64,000 nt of DNA from JABFRJ01 sp033812735 (GCA_033812735.1 JAPXTA010000004.1:5664-69663), one strand, 5' to 3'; counted from the first letter of the stretch, positions 26,158-35,184 are shown. Numbers and translations are program-made. Notes: generated from the sequence alone by a model not told the origin.

Positions 26158-26673
26158 ATGGCCGGTAGCCGCAACACCAAAGCTTTTGCAGCCTTCGTCG
26201 CCGCAGTTGCGCCGTCGTACGCCGTCGCTCAAGAGTATTGCGTTGCCTGCACCGAACCCAACGCGCTCTACCGCTGCGTGATAGAGGACGCACGCCCGGG
26301 CGTCGCGTCGTCCTTGCAGGTAGCCTGTATCTCGCGCATCGCCCGTGAAGGTGGGCACGGGCAGTGCACTGTCAAACGCGGTGTGACCGTGTTCGAGTGC
26401 GATGGCATCGTGAAGCGGATCTCGCTCGCAGCCGAACCGGCTCCGCCTGCGGCGGCGGCACCGCCGCAGGTGGCATCCCCCGTACCCGCTCCCGTTCCAG
26501 CGGCAGCCCCATCACCACCGGTGCCGCCACAGGCGGACGGCCCGCCGAAGACGGTCGCGGAGATGGCGAAGCGCGCCAAAGCCGACAGTGACCGGCAGTG
26601 GGAGCAAACCGGCAGCTTTTTCAAGAAGTCGCTGAGCTGCATCACCTCTTTATTCACAAAATGTTCCGACTGA
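26158..26673 (+). CDS. secreted Cys- and Pro-rich hypothetical protein
   Basis: A 171-residue protein of no family I recognise. A perfect AGGAGG (26145-26150) 7 bases before ATG 26158 fixes the start. A signal peptide (TKAFAAFVAAVAPSYAVAQ) is followed by a Cys-rich domain of about 70 residues with Cys near positions 29, 32, 40, 57, 70 and 82, probably disulfide-bonded. A Pro/Ala-rich linker (about 93-125) follows, then a short helix and a C-terminal pair of cysteines. It is predicted to be periplasmic or outer-envelope. It stands alone between the GST gene and a 346-bp intergenic region. Confidence 0.8.
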   Translation: MAGSRNTKAFAAFVAAVAPSYAVAQEYCVACTEPNALYRCVIEDARPGVASSLQVACISRIAREGGHGQCTVKRGVTVFECDGIVKRISLAAEPAPPAAAAPPQVASPVPAPVPAAAPSPPVPPQADGPPKTVAEMAKRAKADSDRQWEQTGSFFKKSLSCITSLFTKCSD

Positions 26674-27019
26674 GAGCAATGGGTCGATGAACGGTTAAGT
26701 AACTGCCAGAGATAGAGAAAACTGGCTCTTAAGTGGCGTTGAGCCGCTGGTGGCCAGTCTTTGGCTTTTGCTTGAAATTGTTTTCTGATTTTGGACGACA
26801 TCCGGCGATACTTGCGCTAGAAGGCGGCCACGCCGTTGCAAAGGTTGATGAAACGAGTCGTGCCGAAGCCGCAGAGCCGGTCGTGCACGGGCAAGTTATG
26901 CGCAATACCCCACGCGCTGGGCAACCATACGGGGAACTCGCCTGTTTAACGGACGTGAGACGGTGAGGTCGGCGACCCGGGCTGTGCGCCCGGCAATAGC
27001 AAGAAAGAACCTTTGAGAG
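26674..27019. other. 346-bp intergenic region before ptsN
   Basis: No gene is seen. In many alphaproteobacteria rpoN and hpf precede ptsN; here neither coding sequence can be found, in whole or in part, within this gap. The DNA near 26760-26790 is AT-richer (TTGCTTGAAATTGTTTTCTG) and may carry the ptsN promoter, but no clear -35/-10 pair was found. Confidence 0.4.
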
Positions 27020-27493
27020 ATGAGCCTGAGCGATCTGATTTCCAAGGACGGGATTGTCCCGGCCCTGAAGGCGAAGGACAAGAAGCAGGCGCTCCTGCAG
27101 CTCGCCGAATTGGCTGAGCGGCGCACAGGAATTGCCGCCCGTGATGTCTTCGAAAAACTGCTGCAGCGTGAACGGCTTGGCTCGACCGGGATCGGCCGCG
27201 GCATTGCCATTCCCCATTTGCGGATAGACGGCCTGAAAGTGATCACGTGCGTGTTCGCGCGGCTCGAGCAAGGCATTGCCTTCGACAGCATCGACGGCGA
27301 ACCAGTCGACCTTATTTTCGTGCTCCTGACGCCAGAACACGCCGGTGCCGATCACTTGAAGGCACTCGCGCGAATCTCGCGCCTGATGCGTGACCCCGCA
27401 ACGACCCAAAGGCTGCGCGCTACCAAGGATCGCGCGGCCCTCCACGCAGTCCTGACCCAGTCCTTGCCGGCGCCCTTCCCCCTAGCGGGCTGA
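27020..27493 (+). CDS. ptsN: nitrogen PTS EIIA protein (PtsN)
   Basis: A 157-residue EIIA-Ntr domain protein. It accepts phosphate from NPr on His66 in GIGRGIAIPHLR and regulates instead of transporting, with roles in potassium, nitrogen and polymer metabolism through the EI-Ntr/NPr/EIIA-Ntr relay. The domain runs the whole length: SDLISKDGIVPALKAKDKKQALLQLAELA, then FEKLLQRERLGSTGIG, DLIFVLLTPEHAGADHLKALARISRL and the terminal helix. It is cytoplasmic. The usual neighbours rpoN and hpf are absent, so the gene stands apart from its common cluster. The EI-Ntr and NPr partners are not in the window. Confidence 0.9.
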   Translation: MSLSDLISKDGIVPALKAKDKKQALLQLAELAERRTGIAARDVFEKLLQRERLGSTGIGRGIAIPHLRIDGLKVITCVFARLEQGIAFDSIDGEPVDLIFVLLTPEHAGADHLKALARISRLMRDPATTQRLRATKDRAALHAVLTQSLPAPFPLAG

Positions 27494-27627
27494 ACAGATA
27501 GACAGAATTCGCCATTGCGATTGCGGGTGGAACTACCTACGTTCCGGCTAAACACCGGTCAGAAGACCGTCTAGCGCCGGATGCCGAATTCCCGGCCCGA
27601 GTTAACCCATAGAGTTCAGAGTTCGAC

Positions 27628-28233
27628 ATGGGCCGACGCTCCTCCCACACGCCACAGCAATTGCGCGACCTCATTCTCGAGGCGGCCCAGGACATTATTG
27701 AATCCGAAGGGCTTTCGGGACTTTCCGCCCGCGAGATCGCGCGCCGTATCGGCTACTCGCCCGGCACCATCTACAACATGTACCAGAACCTCGACGACGT
27801 GATCTTGCATGTCGAGGCGCGGGTGCTCGACAGCCTGGAGATGCGGCTCGGCGGGATCGTCAAGTCGGTTGCAGGACCGGCCGCGCTGCCCGAACTCGCC
27901 CGCGCTTACCTGGCCTTTACGCAGGAAAAACCGAAGCTTTGGAACCTTCTGTTCGAGCATCACCTGCCGGCCGGAACGGATTTGCCCGGCTGGTACCAGG
28001 AAAAACTCGAAGGTCTCCTGCGCCGTGTCGAGGAAGCCCTCGCCCCACTGTTTCCGGCAGGCAACGAGGCCGAGCGTCATCGCGCCGCGCGCGTGCTGTG
28101 GGCGGGCGTCCACGGCATCACGTCGTTAGCGACAGCCGACAAACTCTCGATTGTCACCAGCGAAGCGGCGAGCCGGCTGATCGAGGACCTCGTGCAAACT
28201 TATCTCAAAGGCATCGAAGCCGGCCGCCGTTGA
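27628..28233 (+). CDS. TetR-family transcriptional regulator
   Basis: A 201-residue repressor-type protein. The N-terminal DNA-binding domain (about residues 10-56) shows RDLILEAAQDIIESEGLSGLSAREIARRIGYSPGTIYNMYQNLDDV. The C-terminal ligand domain contains WNLLFEHHLP and the ARVLWAGVHGITSLATADKL helix, which marks the WHG-type subgroup. It binds DNA as a dimer and is released by a small hydrophobic ligand. The target may be itself or the aminotransferase gene 34 bp downstream. A small inverted repeat, CGGTC-AGAA-GACCG (27556-27569), lies about 60 bp upstream as a candidate operator. Confidence 0.9.
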   Translation: MGRRSSHTPQQLRDLILEAAQDIIESEGLSGLSAREIARRIGYSPGTIYNMYQNLDDVILHVEARVLDSLEMRLGGIVKSVAGPAALPELARAYLAFTQEKPKLWNLLFEHHLPAGTDLPGWYQEKLEGLLRRVEEALAPLFPAGNEAERHRAARVLWAGVHGITSLATADKLSIVTSEAASRLIEDLVQTYLKGIEAGRR

Positions 28234-28267
28234 GGTAAGTTGAGCCTCCGCACCTATGGAGGCTCGC

Positions 28268-29416
28268 ATGCTGGATTGCCAACGTCACCTGTTCGATATC
28301 CCGCGCGACGTGGCCTTCTTCAATGCCGCGTCGATGGGCCCGTTACCGCGCGCGACGGTCGAAGCGGCGCGTTCGGCCGTTGCCCGCAAATCGCAGCCAT
28401 GGAAGATCGACGCAGCCTTTGCCACCGACCAGATCGAGCGCGCCCGACGCGCTGCCGCCCGCCTCATTCACGCCGATCCCGAGGACGTCGCGCACATCCC
28501 CGCCATCAGTTATGCGATCGCGACCGCGGCCAACGTCGTCGCGATCCCGCGCGGCTCCCGCGTCCTCGTGCTCGCAGACGATCATTCTTCACCCGTTCTT
28601 GAATGGACGGGCCGCGCCGAGAGCGGCGGCTTCACAGTCGAGAAGGTCGAGCGTCCCGCCGACAGCGACTGGACGCGCGCAATTCTCGACGCCATCGATC
28701 GCCCGGGCGCAGCGCCACTCGCGCTCGCGTCCATATCGTCGCTGCATTGGTCCGAAGGCTGCATCATCGATACGATGGCCGTTGCATCCGCGTTGAAGCG
28801 CAAGAGTGCTCTGTTTCTGCTCGACGCCACACAAAGCGTTGGCGTCCTCGATCACGATGTGCGCACGCTCGATCCCGACTTCCTCGCGTTCCCGACCTAC
28901 AAGTGGGTTCTCGGTCCCTACGGCCGCGCCTTCCTCTACGTCGCCAAGCGCCATCAATCGGGCGCCCCGATCGAACAAACCCCGCATGGCCGCCGTTCCG
29001 TCAAGGCGGAGAATGATCTCTACTACGCCGACACGGCCTACGTGGCGAACGCGCGCCGCTTCGACATGGGCGAGCGGGATCATTTCATATCGATGGAGAT
29101 GGCGAGCCTCGGCATGGAGCTGGTGTCGTCTTGGGGCGCCGATGCCATTCGCGAACGGCTGCAATATTTGACAGGCAGAATAGCTGACGGCCTTGCTGGG
29201 ACCGGCGTCCATCTGCACCCCGCATCCCTCAGAACGCCGCATATCCTGAGCGTCGGATTCCCGCGAGGCATGCCGCCCGGCTTGGCGGAGAGCCTTTCCG
29301 CAGCAAATGTCCACATCGCACAGCGAATCGGCCGCATCCGCATCGCCCCGCACGTCTACAACGACGAGGCCGACGTCGATCGTTGCGTCACGGCGATCAA
29401 GCGCTGCATCGCCTGA
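28268..29416 (+). CDS. class V aminotransferase-fold PLP enzyme
   Basis: A 382-residue fold-type I PLP enzyme related to cysteine desulfurase/kynureninase/isopenicillin N epimerase-like proteins. The internal-aldimine lysine is Lys212 in FPTYKWVLGPYGRAFLYV. The cofactor-binding Asp186 and Gln189 lie in LLDATQSVGV. ATG 28268 is chosen because GGAGG (28258-28262) is 5 bases upstream; an ATG at 28256 lies before this site. It is cytoplasmic and dimeric by family. The active-site Cys loop of desulfurases is not evident, so a role as aminotransferase, epimerase or lyase is more likely; the substrate is unknown. It is probably co-transcribed with the TetR gene and ends at a bidirectional terminator. 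Confidence 0.82.
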   Translation: MLDCQRHLFDIPRDVAFFNAASMGPLPRATVEAARSAVARKSQPWKIDAAFATDQIERARRAAARLIHADPEDVAHIPAISYAIATAANVVAIPRGSRVLVLADDHSSPVLEWTGRAESGGFTVEKVERPADSDWTRAILDAIDRPGAAPLALASISSLHWSEGCIIDTMAVASALKRKSALFLLDATQSVGVLDHDVRTLDPDFLAFPTYKWVLGPYGRAFLYVAKRHQSGAPIEQTPHGRRSVKAENDLYYADTAYVANARRFDMGERDHFISMEMASLGMELVSSWGADAIRERLQYLTGRIADGLAGTGVHLHPASLRTPHILSVGFPRGMPPGLAESLSAANVHIAQRIGRIRIAPHVYNDEADVDRCVTAIKRCIA

Positions 29417-29421
29417 AACAA

Positions 29422-29449
29422 AAAGCCCCGGGAACCAGCCCGGAGCTTT
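29422..29449. terminator. bidirectional intrinsic terminator
   Basis: AAAGCCCCGGG (29422-29432) and CCCGGAGCTTT (29439-29449) pair at 10 of 11 positions around AACCAG. A-tract on the left and T-tract on the right let it serve both convergent genes. Confidence 0.8.
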
Positions 29450-29473
29450 CCGTTCGTGCTCCACGCGGGTTGC

Positions 29474-30511
29474 TTATTTGCTGCCCGTGTCGAAGCCGGC
29501 TTTGTCCATGATCTCCGACGCCTTCTTGCGGAACTTCGCGACGTTCAGGAGTGGCAGCGCATCGGGCTTGAGCGAGCCCCAGCTCTTCACCGTGGCCGAC
29601 GGCTCGACCTTGGGATCGACAGGATACTCGTTGTTCGTCTCGGCGTAGATCTTCTGTCCTTCAGGCGAGGCGAGGAACGCGATCAACTTCAGTGCCTGAT
29701 CCTTGTGCGGCGCATGTGCCGTCATTGCGGCCCCAGATACGTTCACATGCGAACCCCGGTCGCCTGCGTTGGGGAAGATGATCCGCACGGCATCCGCCCA
29801 GGCTTTCTGTTCCGGATTTTTCAGCATCGCCGCCATGTAGTACGTATTGCCGATGGCAATGTCGCAAAGCCCAGCTTGCACATCGCGGACTTGCTCGCGA
29901 TCGCCACCCGCCGGCTTGCGCGCGAGATTGTCCCTGAGCCCCTTGGCCCAGGCCTCGGCCGCAGCCTCGCCCTTGTGCGCCACGATCGATGCGAGCAGCG
30001 CGGTGTTATAGGGATGTTGTCCCGAGCGCGTGCAGATGCGGCCCTTCCACTTCGGATCGGCCAAGTCTTCGTACGTGATCTTGTCGTCTTTCACCCGCTC
30101 CTTCGATGCATAGATCACACGGGCCCGCATCGTCAGCGCCGTCCAATGTCCGTCCGCATCGCGGTACGCCGGCGGCACGTTTAAGATCGATGCCGCCGGG
30201 ATCGGCTGCGTCAGCCCCGCGTCCTTGGCCTCGACAAGACGGCTGATGTCGACGGTAAGCAGGATGTCGGCGGGACTATTGCGGCCCTCGGCCGCGAGAC
30301 GCTCATTGAGACCTGCGTTGGCGAACACGACGTTCGTCTTGATGCCGGTCTTCGCCGTAAATGCCGCGAGCAGCGGCTCCATCAGGCCAGGTTCACGATA
30401 GGAGTAGATATTCACTTCGCCCTGCGCTGCGGCAGGAGCGGTATGCGCGACAAGAGAGAGAACGGCTGACGCCGCAACGAGCCGCAAACGGCTCGACGTT
30501 TGATAGGTCAT
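29474..30511 (-). CDS. Fe(III) ABC transporter substrate-binding protein
   Basis: A 345-residue periplasmic binding protein of the FbpA/FutA/AfuA family. GGAG 5 bases before ATG 30511 fixes the start. A signal peptide (LVAASAVLSLVAHTAPAAAQ) precedes EVNIYSYREPGLMEPLLAAFTAKTG. The iron-ligand tyrosine pair is in IAIGNTYYMAAML; an early tyrosine in NIYSYRE is a further candidate ligand. FPNAGDRGSHVNVSGAAMTAHAP is a family signature. It delivers ferric iron to an FbpBC-type permease, which is not in this window. An Irr- or Fur-type box was not recognised upstream. It is convergent with the aminotransferase gene. Confidence 0.9.
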   Translation of the reverse strand: MTYQTSSRLRLVAASAVLSLVAHTAPAAAQGEVNIYSYREPGLMEPLLAAFTAKTGIKTNVVFANAGLNERLAAEGRNSPADILLTVDISRLVEAKDAGLTQPIPAASILNVPPAYRDADGHWTALTMRARVIYASKERVKDDKITYEDLADPKWKGRICTRSGQHPYNTALLASIVAHKGEAAAEAWAKGLRDNLARKPAGGDREQVRDVQAGLCDIAIGNTYYMAAMLKNPEQKAWADAVRIIFPNAGDRGSHVNVSGAAMTAHAPHKDQALKLIAFLASPEGQKIYAETNNEYPVDPKVEPSATVKSWGSLKPDALPLLNVAKFRKKASEIMDKAGFDTGSK

Positions 30512-30648
30512 GATGTCTCCAATCATCAGGGTTCAAAGCCCTGCATCGGATGGTTGATGAAAGTCACTTGCGCGGTCGGTTTGGAGATCTTCGGACGCGA
30601 AGTCAACTAGGACAAAACGCGCATCATCTGATTGGAATTATTCTATTT

Positions 30649-32634
30649 TTAAACTCGGCGGAGAAGTAGGTCGAGGCTTGCGGCGAGCTTGCGGTCGTCC
30701 TTGCCGAGCACGCCGCGCATCGACGAAAAAACGTCTCGCAGCGCGCCGTCGCGATCGATGCCTCTGACGAGCGCGCGGCAGAACACCGACTTGGGGTCGA
30801 GCTTCACTGTACCGAGTGCCTGCCGGACCGCACCGCGCAACGTGTTGATGCGCGATAGCGCATTGGCATCCGGCATCTCAGCCAGGATCTCGGCCGCTCT
30901 CCGCAAGACGGAGAGCGCGTATCCCGCCGCGAGGTGCTCCGCGACGATGGGATGACTGAAGTCGACGGCGCCGGCCTTCTTGCCCGCGCCAAAGAACGCG
31001 AACTGCACGACGGACGTGAGTACGCGGTCTGTCTCATCAGCCGCGAGTTTGCCGTCCACATATGTCGCCCCGATCACGTCGCGCAGGTCGTCGACCTCGA
31101 TGTCGGTGTTGCCCGAGAAGCGTACCCGCTGATGGGCCACCTCGCCCAGCAGCTCGCGCATGTTGTCGCGTCCCGCCTTGTCGAGCATCTGCTCGATCAC
31201 GTCTTTGCCTTGCGATCCGTCCGCGAGCGTGAAGCCGAGCATCGCCTCGCTCGCGGCCAGCGTCTCCTCCATCACGTCGAGGTCGACGAAGTCGCGCCAC
31301 TCGAAGACAAGTTTGCCGCCCTCGCGCTGAAGCATCCGCTCGACGATCGTATCGAGTGCTGCAAGCGGATCAGACGGCAGCGCCGCCGATTTCCGGAACT
31401 CCTCGAGAAGTACGGCGCAATAGAACGGCAGCGTCGCCAGTTGCGAGAGTTCAGGCGAGTCCGTCAGCGCCTTCACGAAGGCGTCGACGCGCGGCGATGT
31501 CTCCCGTCCCGTGATGCCGGCATCCAATTCCATCCAGGCGAGCCGACGCCACGCCTCGGGTCCCCACGGGGCCAGTTCGTAGATCTCGATGGCCGTGCCC
31601 TTGGCAATTTGCTGCTCGACGAACGTACTGAGCGCCGTGCTCGACGTGAGCAGACTGTCGCGGCTGCAGATCAAGACCTGCGCCCGGCTATCCGCATTGG
31701 CGAGTTCGCCCGCCAGATAGTCGAAGAAATTGTTGTCGTTGCCGAAAAACTCGTCAAGCCCGTCGAACATCCAAAGCCCATGCCCCTGGTTGAGCAGGAA
31801 CCGAAGTTGATCAGGCTCCACGGGCCGCGCCGCCTCGGCGTCCATCGCCGCATCAATGACGTTGTCGACGTATCCCGACAGGTTTTCACCGCGGATATGA
31901 TCGGGCAGGAAAACGATCGGCCGCGGTCGCTCGATCTGCTTTTTCTTCGCCTCGATGAACTCTTCGTAAAGCGCAACGACCAGGGTCTCGAACGCCACGG
32001 TCTTGCCGCCGCCTGCCGGTCCGTCGATCAGCCTGAGCGTCGGCCGCGTCACCGGATCGCGGAACAGCACATCGAGGTGCTCGACGAGATCACCGTCGAC
32101 CGCGCGGCGGTCCTTCGGTCCAAGCCCCGTGCGCTGCAGGAACGGTTGCGCCACGCGGCGCCGGGTCTTGACGCGGTCGAACAGCTGGCCGAGCGCGGAC
32201 GCTTTGGCGGACCGCCCGGTGCGGCTGTCCATCTTGTAGTCGGTATCGAAAAACTCGCTGGGAATGCGGATTCCGCCGCGTTTGTCCCGCCCGCCGCGTT
32301 GCAGCGTGTCGGTCGCCGCACCTATGAACTCGGCAGAGAGACCCTGGCGGCTGCGTACCACATAATAGCCGACCGCATCGGAGGTCCCCTGCATCTCCGC
32401 GATCATCTCGCGCAGCAAGGCATCTTCTCGTTCCGCCCGCGCCTTCCGTGCAGCCTCGTTCAATGACCGGGACGCTGGCAACGCCTCGTCCTCGACCCAT
32501 ATCAATAGCCGCTCTGGCCGGTCCCGCCGGTCTTCACCTGCGTAGTCCGCGATAGCAAAGCCCGGCGCGGCATCGCGCATGCGATACCCGCCACGCACGA
32601 GATAGCGCGTCACCTTCAGGTAGAGCGGCAACAT
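30649..32634 (-). CDS. NACHT/STAND-type P-loop ATPase
   Basis: A 661-residue protein starting at ATG 32634 (GGAGG 5 bases upstream). The central NTPase domain has Walker A (LIDGPAGGGKT, about residues 202-212), Walker B with the NACHT-type acidic extension (LWMFDGLDEFF, about 287-297) and a sensor-1-like strand (QVLICSRDSLL). Helical winged-helix-like segments follow, ending in an alpha-helical region without clear repeats. The first 190 residues contain alternating strands and charged helices (RLLIWVEDEA, GYYVVRSRQGLS) with no assigned family; this would be the position of an effector or sensor domain. STAND proteins often act as antiphage sensors or regulators, but nothing else in the area is a defence gene. 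No transmembrane segment is seen. It lies downstream of livM on the same strand. Confidence 0.75.
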   Translation of the reverse strand: MLPLYLKVTRYLVRGGYRMRDAAPGFAIADYAGEDRRDRPERLLIWVEDEALPASRSLNEAARKARAEREDALLREMIAEMQGTSDAVGYYVVRSRQGLSAEFIGAATDTLQRGGRDKRGGIRIPSEFFDTDYKMDSRTGRSAKASALGQLFDRVKTRRRVAQPFLQRTGLGPKDRRAVDGDLVEHLDVLFRDPVTRPTLRLIDGPAGGGKTVAFETLVVALYEEFIEAKKKQIERPRPIVFLPDHIRGENLSGYVDNVIDAAMDAEAARPVEPDQLRFLLNQGHGLWMFDGLDEFFGNDNNFFDYLAGELANADSRAQVLICSRDSLLTSSTALSTFVEQQIAKGTAIEIYELAPWGPEAWRRLAWMELDAGITGRETSPRVDAFVKALTDSPELSQLATLPFYCAVLLEEFRKSAALPSDPLAALDTIVERMLQREGGKLVFEWRDFVDLDVMEETLAASEAMLGFTLADGSQGKDVIEQMLDKAGRDNMRELLGEVAHQRVRFSGNTDIEVDDLRDVIGATYVDGKLAADETDRVLTSVVQFAFFGAGKKAGAVDFSHPIVAEHLAAGYALSVLRRAAEILAEMPDANALSRINTLRGAVRQALGTVKLDPKSVFCRALVRGIDRDGALRDVFSSMRGVLGKDDRKLAASLDLLLRRV

Positions 32635-32749
32635 GGTCGCCTCCAAGCGGCGGGACATGCCGCCGTGCAACCGCACGATGCCGAATTCCGATGGCGCAAA
32701 TCAATCGGAATTGGAGAGGTGTGGATGAAAGCGATCAGCTGTTGTTGCC

Positions 32750-33826
32750 TCAGGTCTTGTTGTCCCAGCTCTTGTGGTCTCTGAGCCGCCCGACGATCCC
32801 GGTCGGGAAGAAGTAGACGCTCAAAACAAATAGCACGCCGAGGATCAGCAGCCACCGGTCCGGGTGGAGCAACTGCGGTAACAGCGGCAGGCCCTCCGTC
32901 GCCTTGGACGCAATTCCCATCAGCTTTTGCAGGTAGTTCTGAGCGAGAATGAAGATCGTGGCGCCGATGGCCGCGCCATACATCGTGCCCATGCCGCCGA
33001 TGACGACCATCAGCAGGATGTCCAGCATGATCGCAAACGACAGCGTCGTATCGGGGCCGATGTAGCGCAGCCAAAGCCCATACAGCGCGCCGGCCAGCAC
33101 GGCCATGCCGGCGGCAAGACAATTGGCGATCGTCCGGTAGTACACGACATTGTAGCCGAGCGCCTCGGCGCGGAAGTCGTTCTCGCGGATCGCTTGCAGG
33201 ACCCGTCCGAACGGCGAATTGACGACGCGGAGCGCCGCGAGGAATAGCCCGAGCGCAACCAGGAACACGAGGTAGTACGCGGCAACCCGGCCGTTGATCT
33301 CGGTCCCGAGAATGGGCGTGTCGAACAGCTTGGTTGCCGGGCGGATCAGCTCAGGCGTGCGGAACGAGCGGCCGTCCTCCCCGCCCGTGAGATCCGACAG
33401 TTGCCCCGCCATGATCGCGAAGGCAGAGGCGACCGCGAGCGTAATCATCGCATAGAAGATCGCCCGCACCCGAAGCGAGACAAGGCCGATGACGAGGGCG
33501 AGCGCAATGCCAAGCACCAGCGCCAGAACGAGCCCGGCAATGACCGCGAGCCAGCTGGCTCCCCAGGAGTAGAGCGCCAGGCCGACACCGTAGCCACCGA
33601 TGCCGAAGAACATGGTGTGGGCGAACGACACGATCCCGGTGTAGCCGAGCAGCAAGTCGTAACTCGCGACGAGCACGATGAAGACGCAGATCTTGGCCGC
33701 CGTGTTGATCGCCTGCGCGCCGCCAAACAGGAACGGCGCCAGCGCAAGCGTTGCGAGGATCAGAACAAGCGCGGCAGCAAGCCAGGGGCTGCGCGGCGTA
33801 TCATCGGAGAGAAGCGCGTTGATCAT
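32750..33826 (-). CDS. livM: branched-chain amino acid ABC permease, LivM type
   Basis: A 358-residue inner-membrane permease of the LivM type with about ten TM segments. Family signatures are YDLLLGYTGIVSFAHTMFFGIGGYGVGL, VLGIALALVIGLVSLRVRAIFYAMITLA and the ATPase-contacting loop VLQAIRENDFRAEALGYNVVYYR; the last third has VVIGGMGTMYGAAIGA. It transports a branched-chain amino acid, an amide or an aromatic compound, according to the missing binding protein. LivG and LivF ATPases and a LivK protein are absent from the window. It is downstream of the LivH gene on the same strand, separated by 172 bp containing an inverted pair of G-rich repeats. Confidence 0.88.
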   Translation of the reverse strand: MINALLSDDTPRSPWLAAALVLILATLALAPFLFGGAQAINTAAKICVFIVLVASYDLLLGYTGIVSFAHTMFFGIGGYGVGLALYSWGASWLAVIAGLVLALVLGIALALVIGLVSLRVRAIFYAMITLAVASAFAIMAGQLSDLTGGEDGRSFRTPELIRPATKLFDTPILGTEINGRVAAYYLVFLVALGLFLAALRVVNSPFGRVLQAIRENDFRAEALGYNVVYYRTIANCLAAGMAVLAGALYGLWLRYIGPDTTLSFAIMLDILLMVVIGGMGTMYGAAIGATIFILAQNYLQKLMGIASKATEGLPLLPQLLHPDRWLLILGVLFVLSVYFFPTGIVGRLRDHKSWDNKT

Positions 33827-33858
33827 TCGAACGGTCGCTCCGCGTGCGCAGTGGAGTT

Positions 33859-33897
33859 CCCCTCCCCCTTGTGGGGAGGGGCTAGGGGTGGGTGTGT
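33859..33897 (+). repeat. G-rich dispersed repeat, left arm of an inverted pair
   Basis: CCCCTCCCCCTTGTGGGGAG followed by GGGCTAGGGGTGGGTG. It matches the repeat at 12215-12250 and is inverted relative to the copy at 33919-33957. Confidence 0.75.
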
Positions 33898-33918
33898 GAT
33901 ATCAGCGATAGGTAGGCG

Positions 33919-33957
33919 CTCACCCCACCCCCGACCCCTCCCCATCGAGGGGCGGGG
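33919..33957 (-). repeat. G-rich dispersed repeat, right arm of an inverted pair
   Basis: TCACCCCACCCCCGACCCCT followed by CCCCATCGAGGGGCGGGG is the reverse complement of the same repeat type. Together with 33859-33897 it could form a long imperfect stem around a loop of about 21 bases, between the two Liv permease genes. Confidence 0.75.
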
Positions 33958-33998
33958 ACTTATCAGCCGTGTTCCGATCGGGCGACGCATCATGACAG

Positions 33999-35039
33999 TC
34001 ACCGCTTCGCGACGGGGTAGAGACCTTGCGGTCGCCACAGCAGGATCGCCACCATCAGCAGGATGTTCGACGCGAGCGCGATCTTCGGCACTACGTATCC
34101 CGTATAATTCGCCATCATCGCGACGAGGATCGAGCCGAGGAAGCACCCGCCGACCGAGCCGAGCCCGCCGATGATGATGACGATGAACACGAGCACCATG
34201 ACGTCGCCGCCGATGCTGGCCGTCAATGTCTCCCGATAGAGCGCCCACATCACGCCGCCGAGCCCCGCAAGGCCCGAACCCACCACGAAGACGCCGACGA
34301 ACAGCCGACGGATGCGATAGCCGAGCGCCTCGACCATCTCCTGGTTCTCGACACCCGCCCGGATCAGCAAACCGATCTTCGTGCGGTTGAGGACGAGGGT
34401 CATGGCGATGAACACCGCGAGGCCGACGACCACCGCGAGCAATCTGAACTTCTCCAACGCGACATCACCGATGATGATCGCGCCGCGCAATGCCTTGGGC
34501 AGCGCCATCGACTTCTGGTCGCCGCCCCAGATCGCATGAATCAATTGCTCGGCGACGATCAGGCCACCCATCGTGATCAGGATCTGCTTGAGATGCTGGC
34601 CATAAACCGGCCGCACGATGACGCGCTCGAAGGCCCATCCGAGCACGCCGGTGCCGACCATCGCGACGAGCGCGGCAAGCAGCAGGGCTGCCAGATTGAG
34701 TGTCAGGCTATCGGCTTGTGTCCAACCCGCGAGCGGCGCCAGTACCGACATGGCCATATACGCGCCAACGGCAATGAAGGCGCCGTGCCCGAAGTTGAGC
34801 ACGTCCATCAATCCGAAGACGAGCGTCAGCCCGCTCGCCATCACGAAGATCATCATGCCCATGGCAAGCGCGGCAATCGTCAGCGTCACCCATGTGGTGG
34901 CGCTGCCGCCGGCCATCACGATGAGTGGCAGTGCCGCCAGCGCAATCGCCGGCACGAGCAACAGCGGCAGATAGTCGTGTTTGAGCGCAGGCAACGGCTC
35001 GGCCGCTGGCGGTGCTGAGGTGACGGCGATATCGGCCAT
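33999..35039 (-). CDS. livH: branched-chain amino acid ABC permease, LivH type
   Basis: A 346-residue inner-membrane permease of the LivH type. After an N-terminal extension of about 30 residues come TM segments with the hallmarks MASGLTLVFGLMDVLNFGHGAFIAVGAYMA, ERVIVRPVYGQHLKQILITMGGLIV, the EAA-like loop AGVENQEMVEALGYRIRRLFVGVFVVGSG, and VLVFIVIIIGGLGSVGGCFLGSI. The start at 35039 is chosen because AGGA lies about 6 bases upstream; an in-frame ATG at 35063 is also possible. It pairs with LivM to form the membrane channel. Its partner binding protein and ATPases are not in this window. It is divergent from nothing and lies downstream of the NlpD-like gene on the same strand. Confidence 0.88.
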   Translation of the reverse strand: MADIAVTSAPPAAEPLPALKHDYLPLLLVPAIALAALPLIVMAGGSATTWVTLTIAALAMGMMIFVMASGLTLVFGLMDVLNFGHGAFIAVGAYMAMSVLAPLAGWTQADSLTLNLAALLLAALVAMVGTGVLGWAFERVIVRPVYGQHLKQILITMGGLIVAEQLIHAIWGGDQKSMALPKALRGAIIIGDVALEKFRLLAVVVGLAVFIAMTLVLNRTKIGLLIRAGVENQEMVEALGYRIRRLFVGVFVVGSGLAGLGGVMWALYRETLTASIGGDVMVLVFIVIIIGGLGSVGGCFLGSILVAMMANYTGYVVPKIALASNILLMVAILLWRPQGLYPVAKR

Positions 35040-35184
35040 CGGCAATCCTGCGGCTGGCGGCACTCGAGGGATGTTGAGGCATGTGATGCCCGCTCATGGC
35101 TCCCGCCGTCAATCCCGGCAGCCGAAAAGCAAAGGGAGCGCGACACGATTGTCCCGCTCCCCAAAATCGTCCGGTCACGAGCGC

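Noticed and set aside
30934..32466. Long plus-strand frame (510 codons) opposite the NACHT gene
   Set aside because: Antisense shadow; no ribosome-binding site and no recognisable domain, while the minus strand encodes an intact P-loop ATPase.
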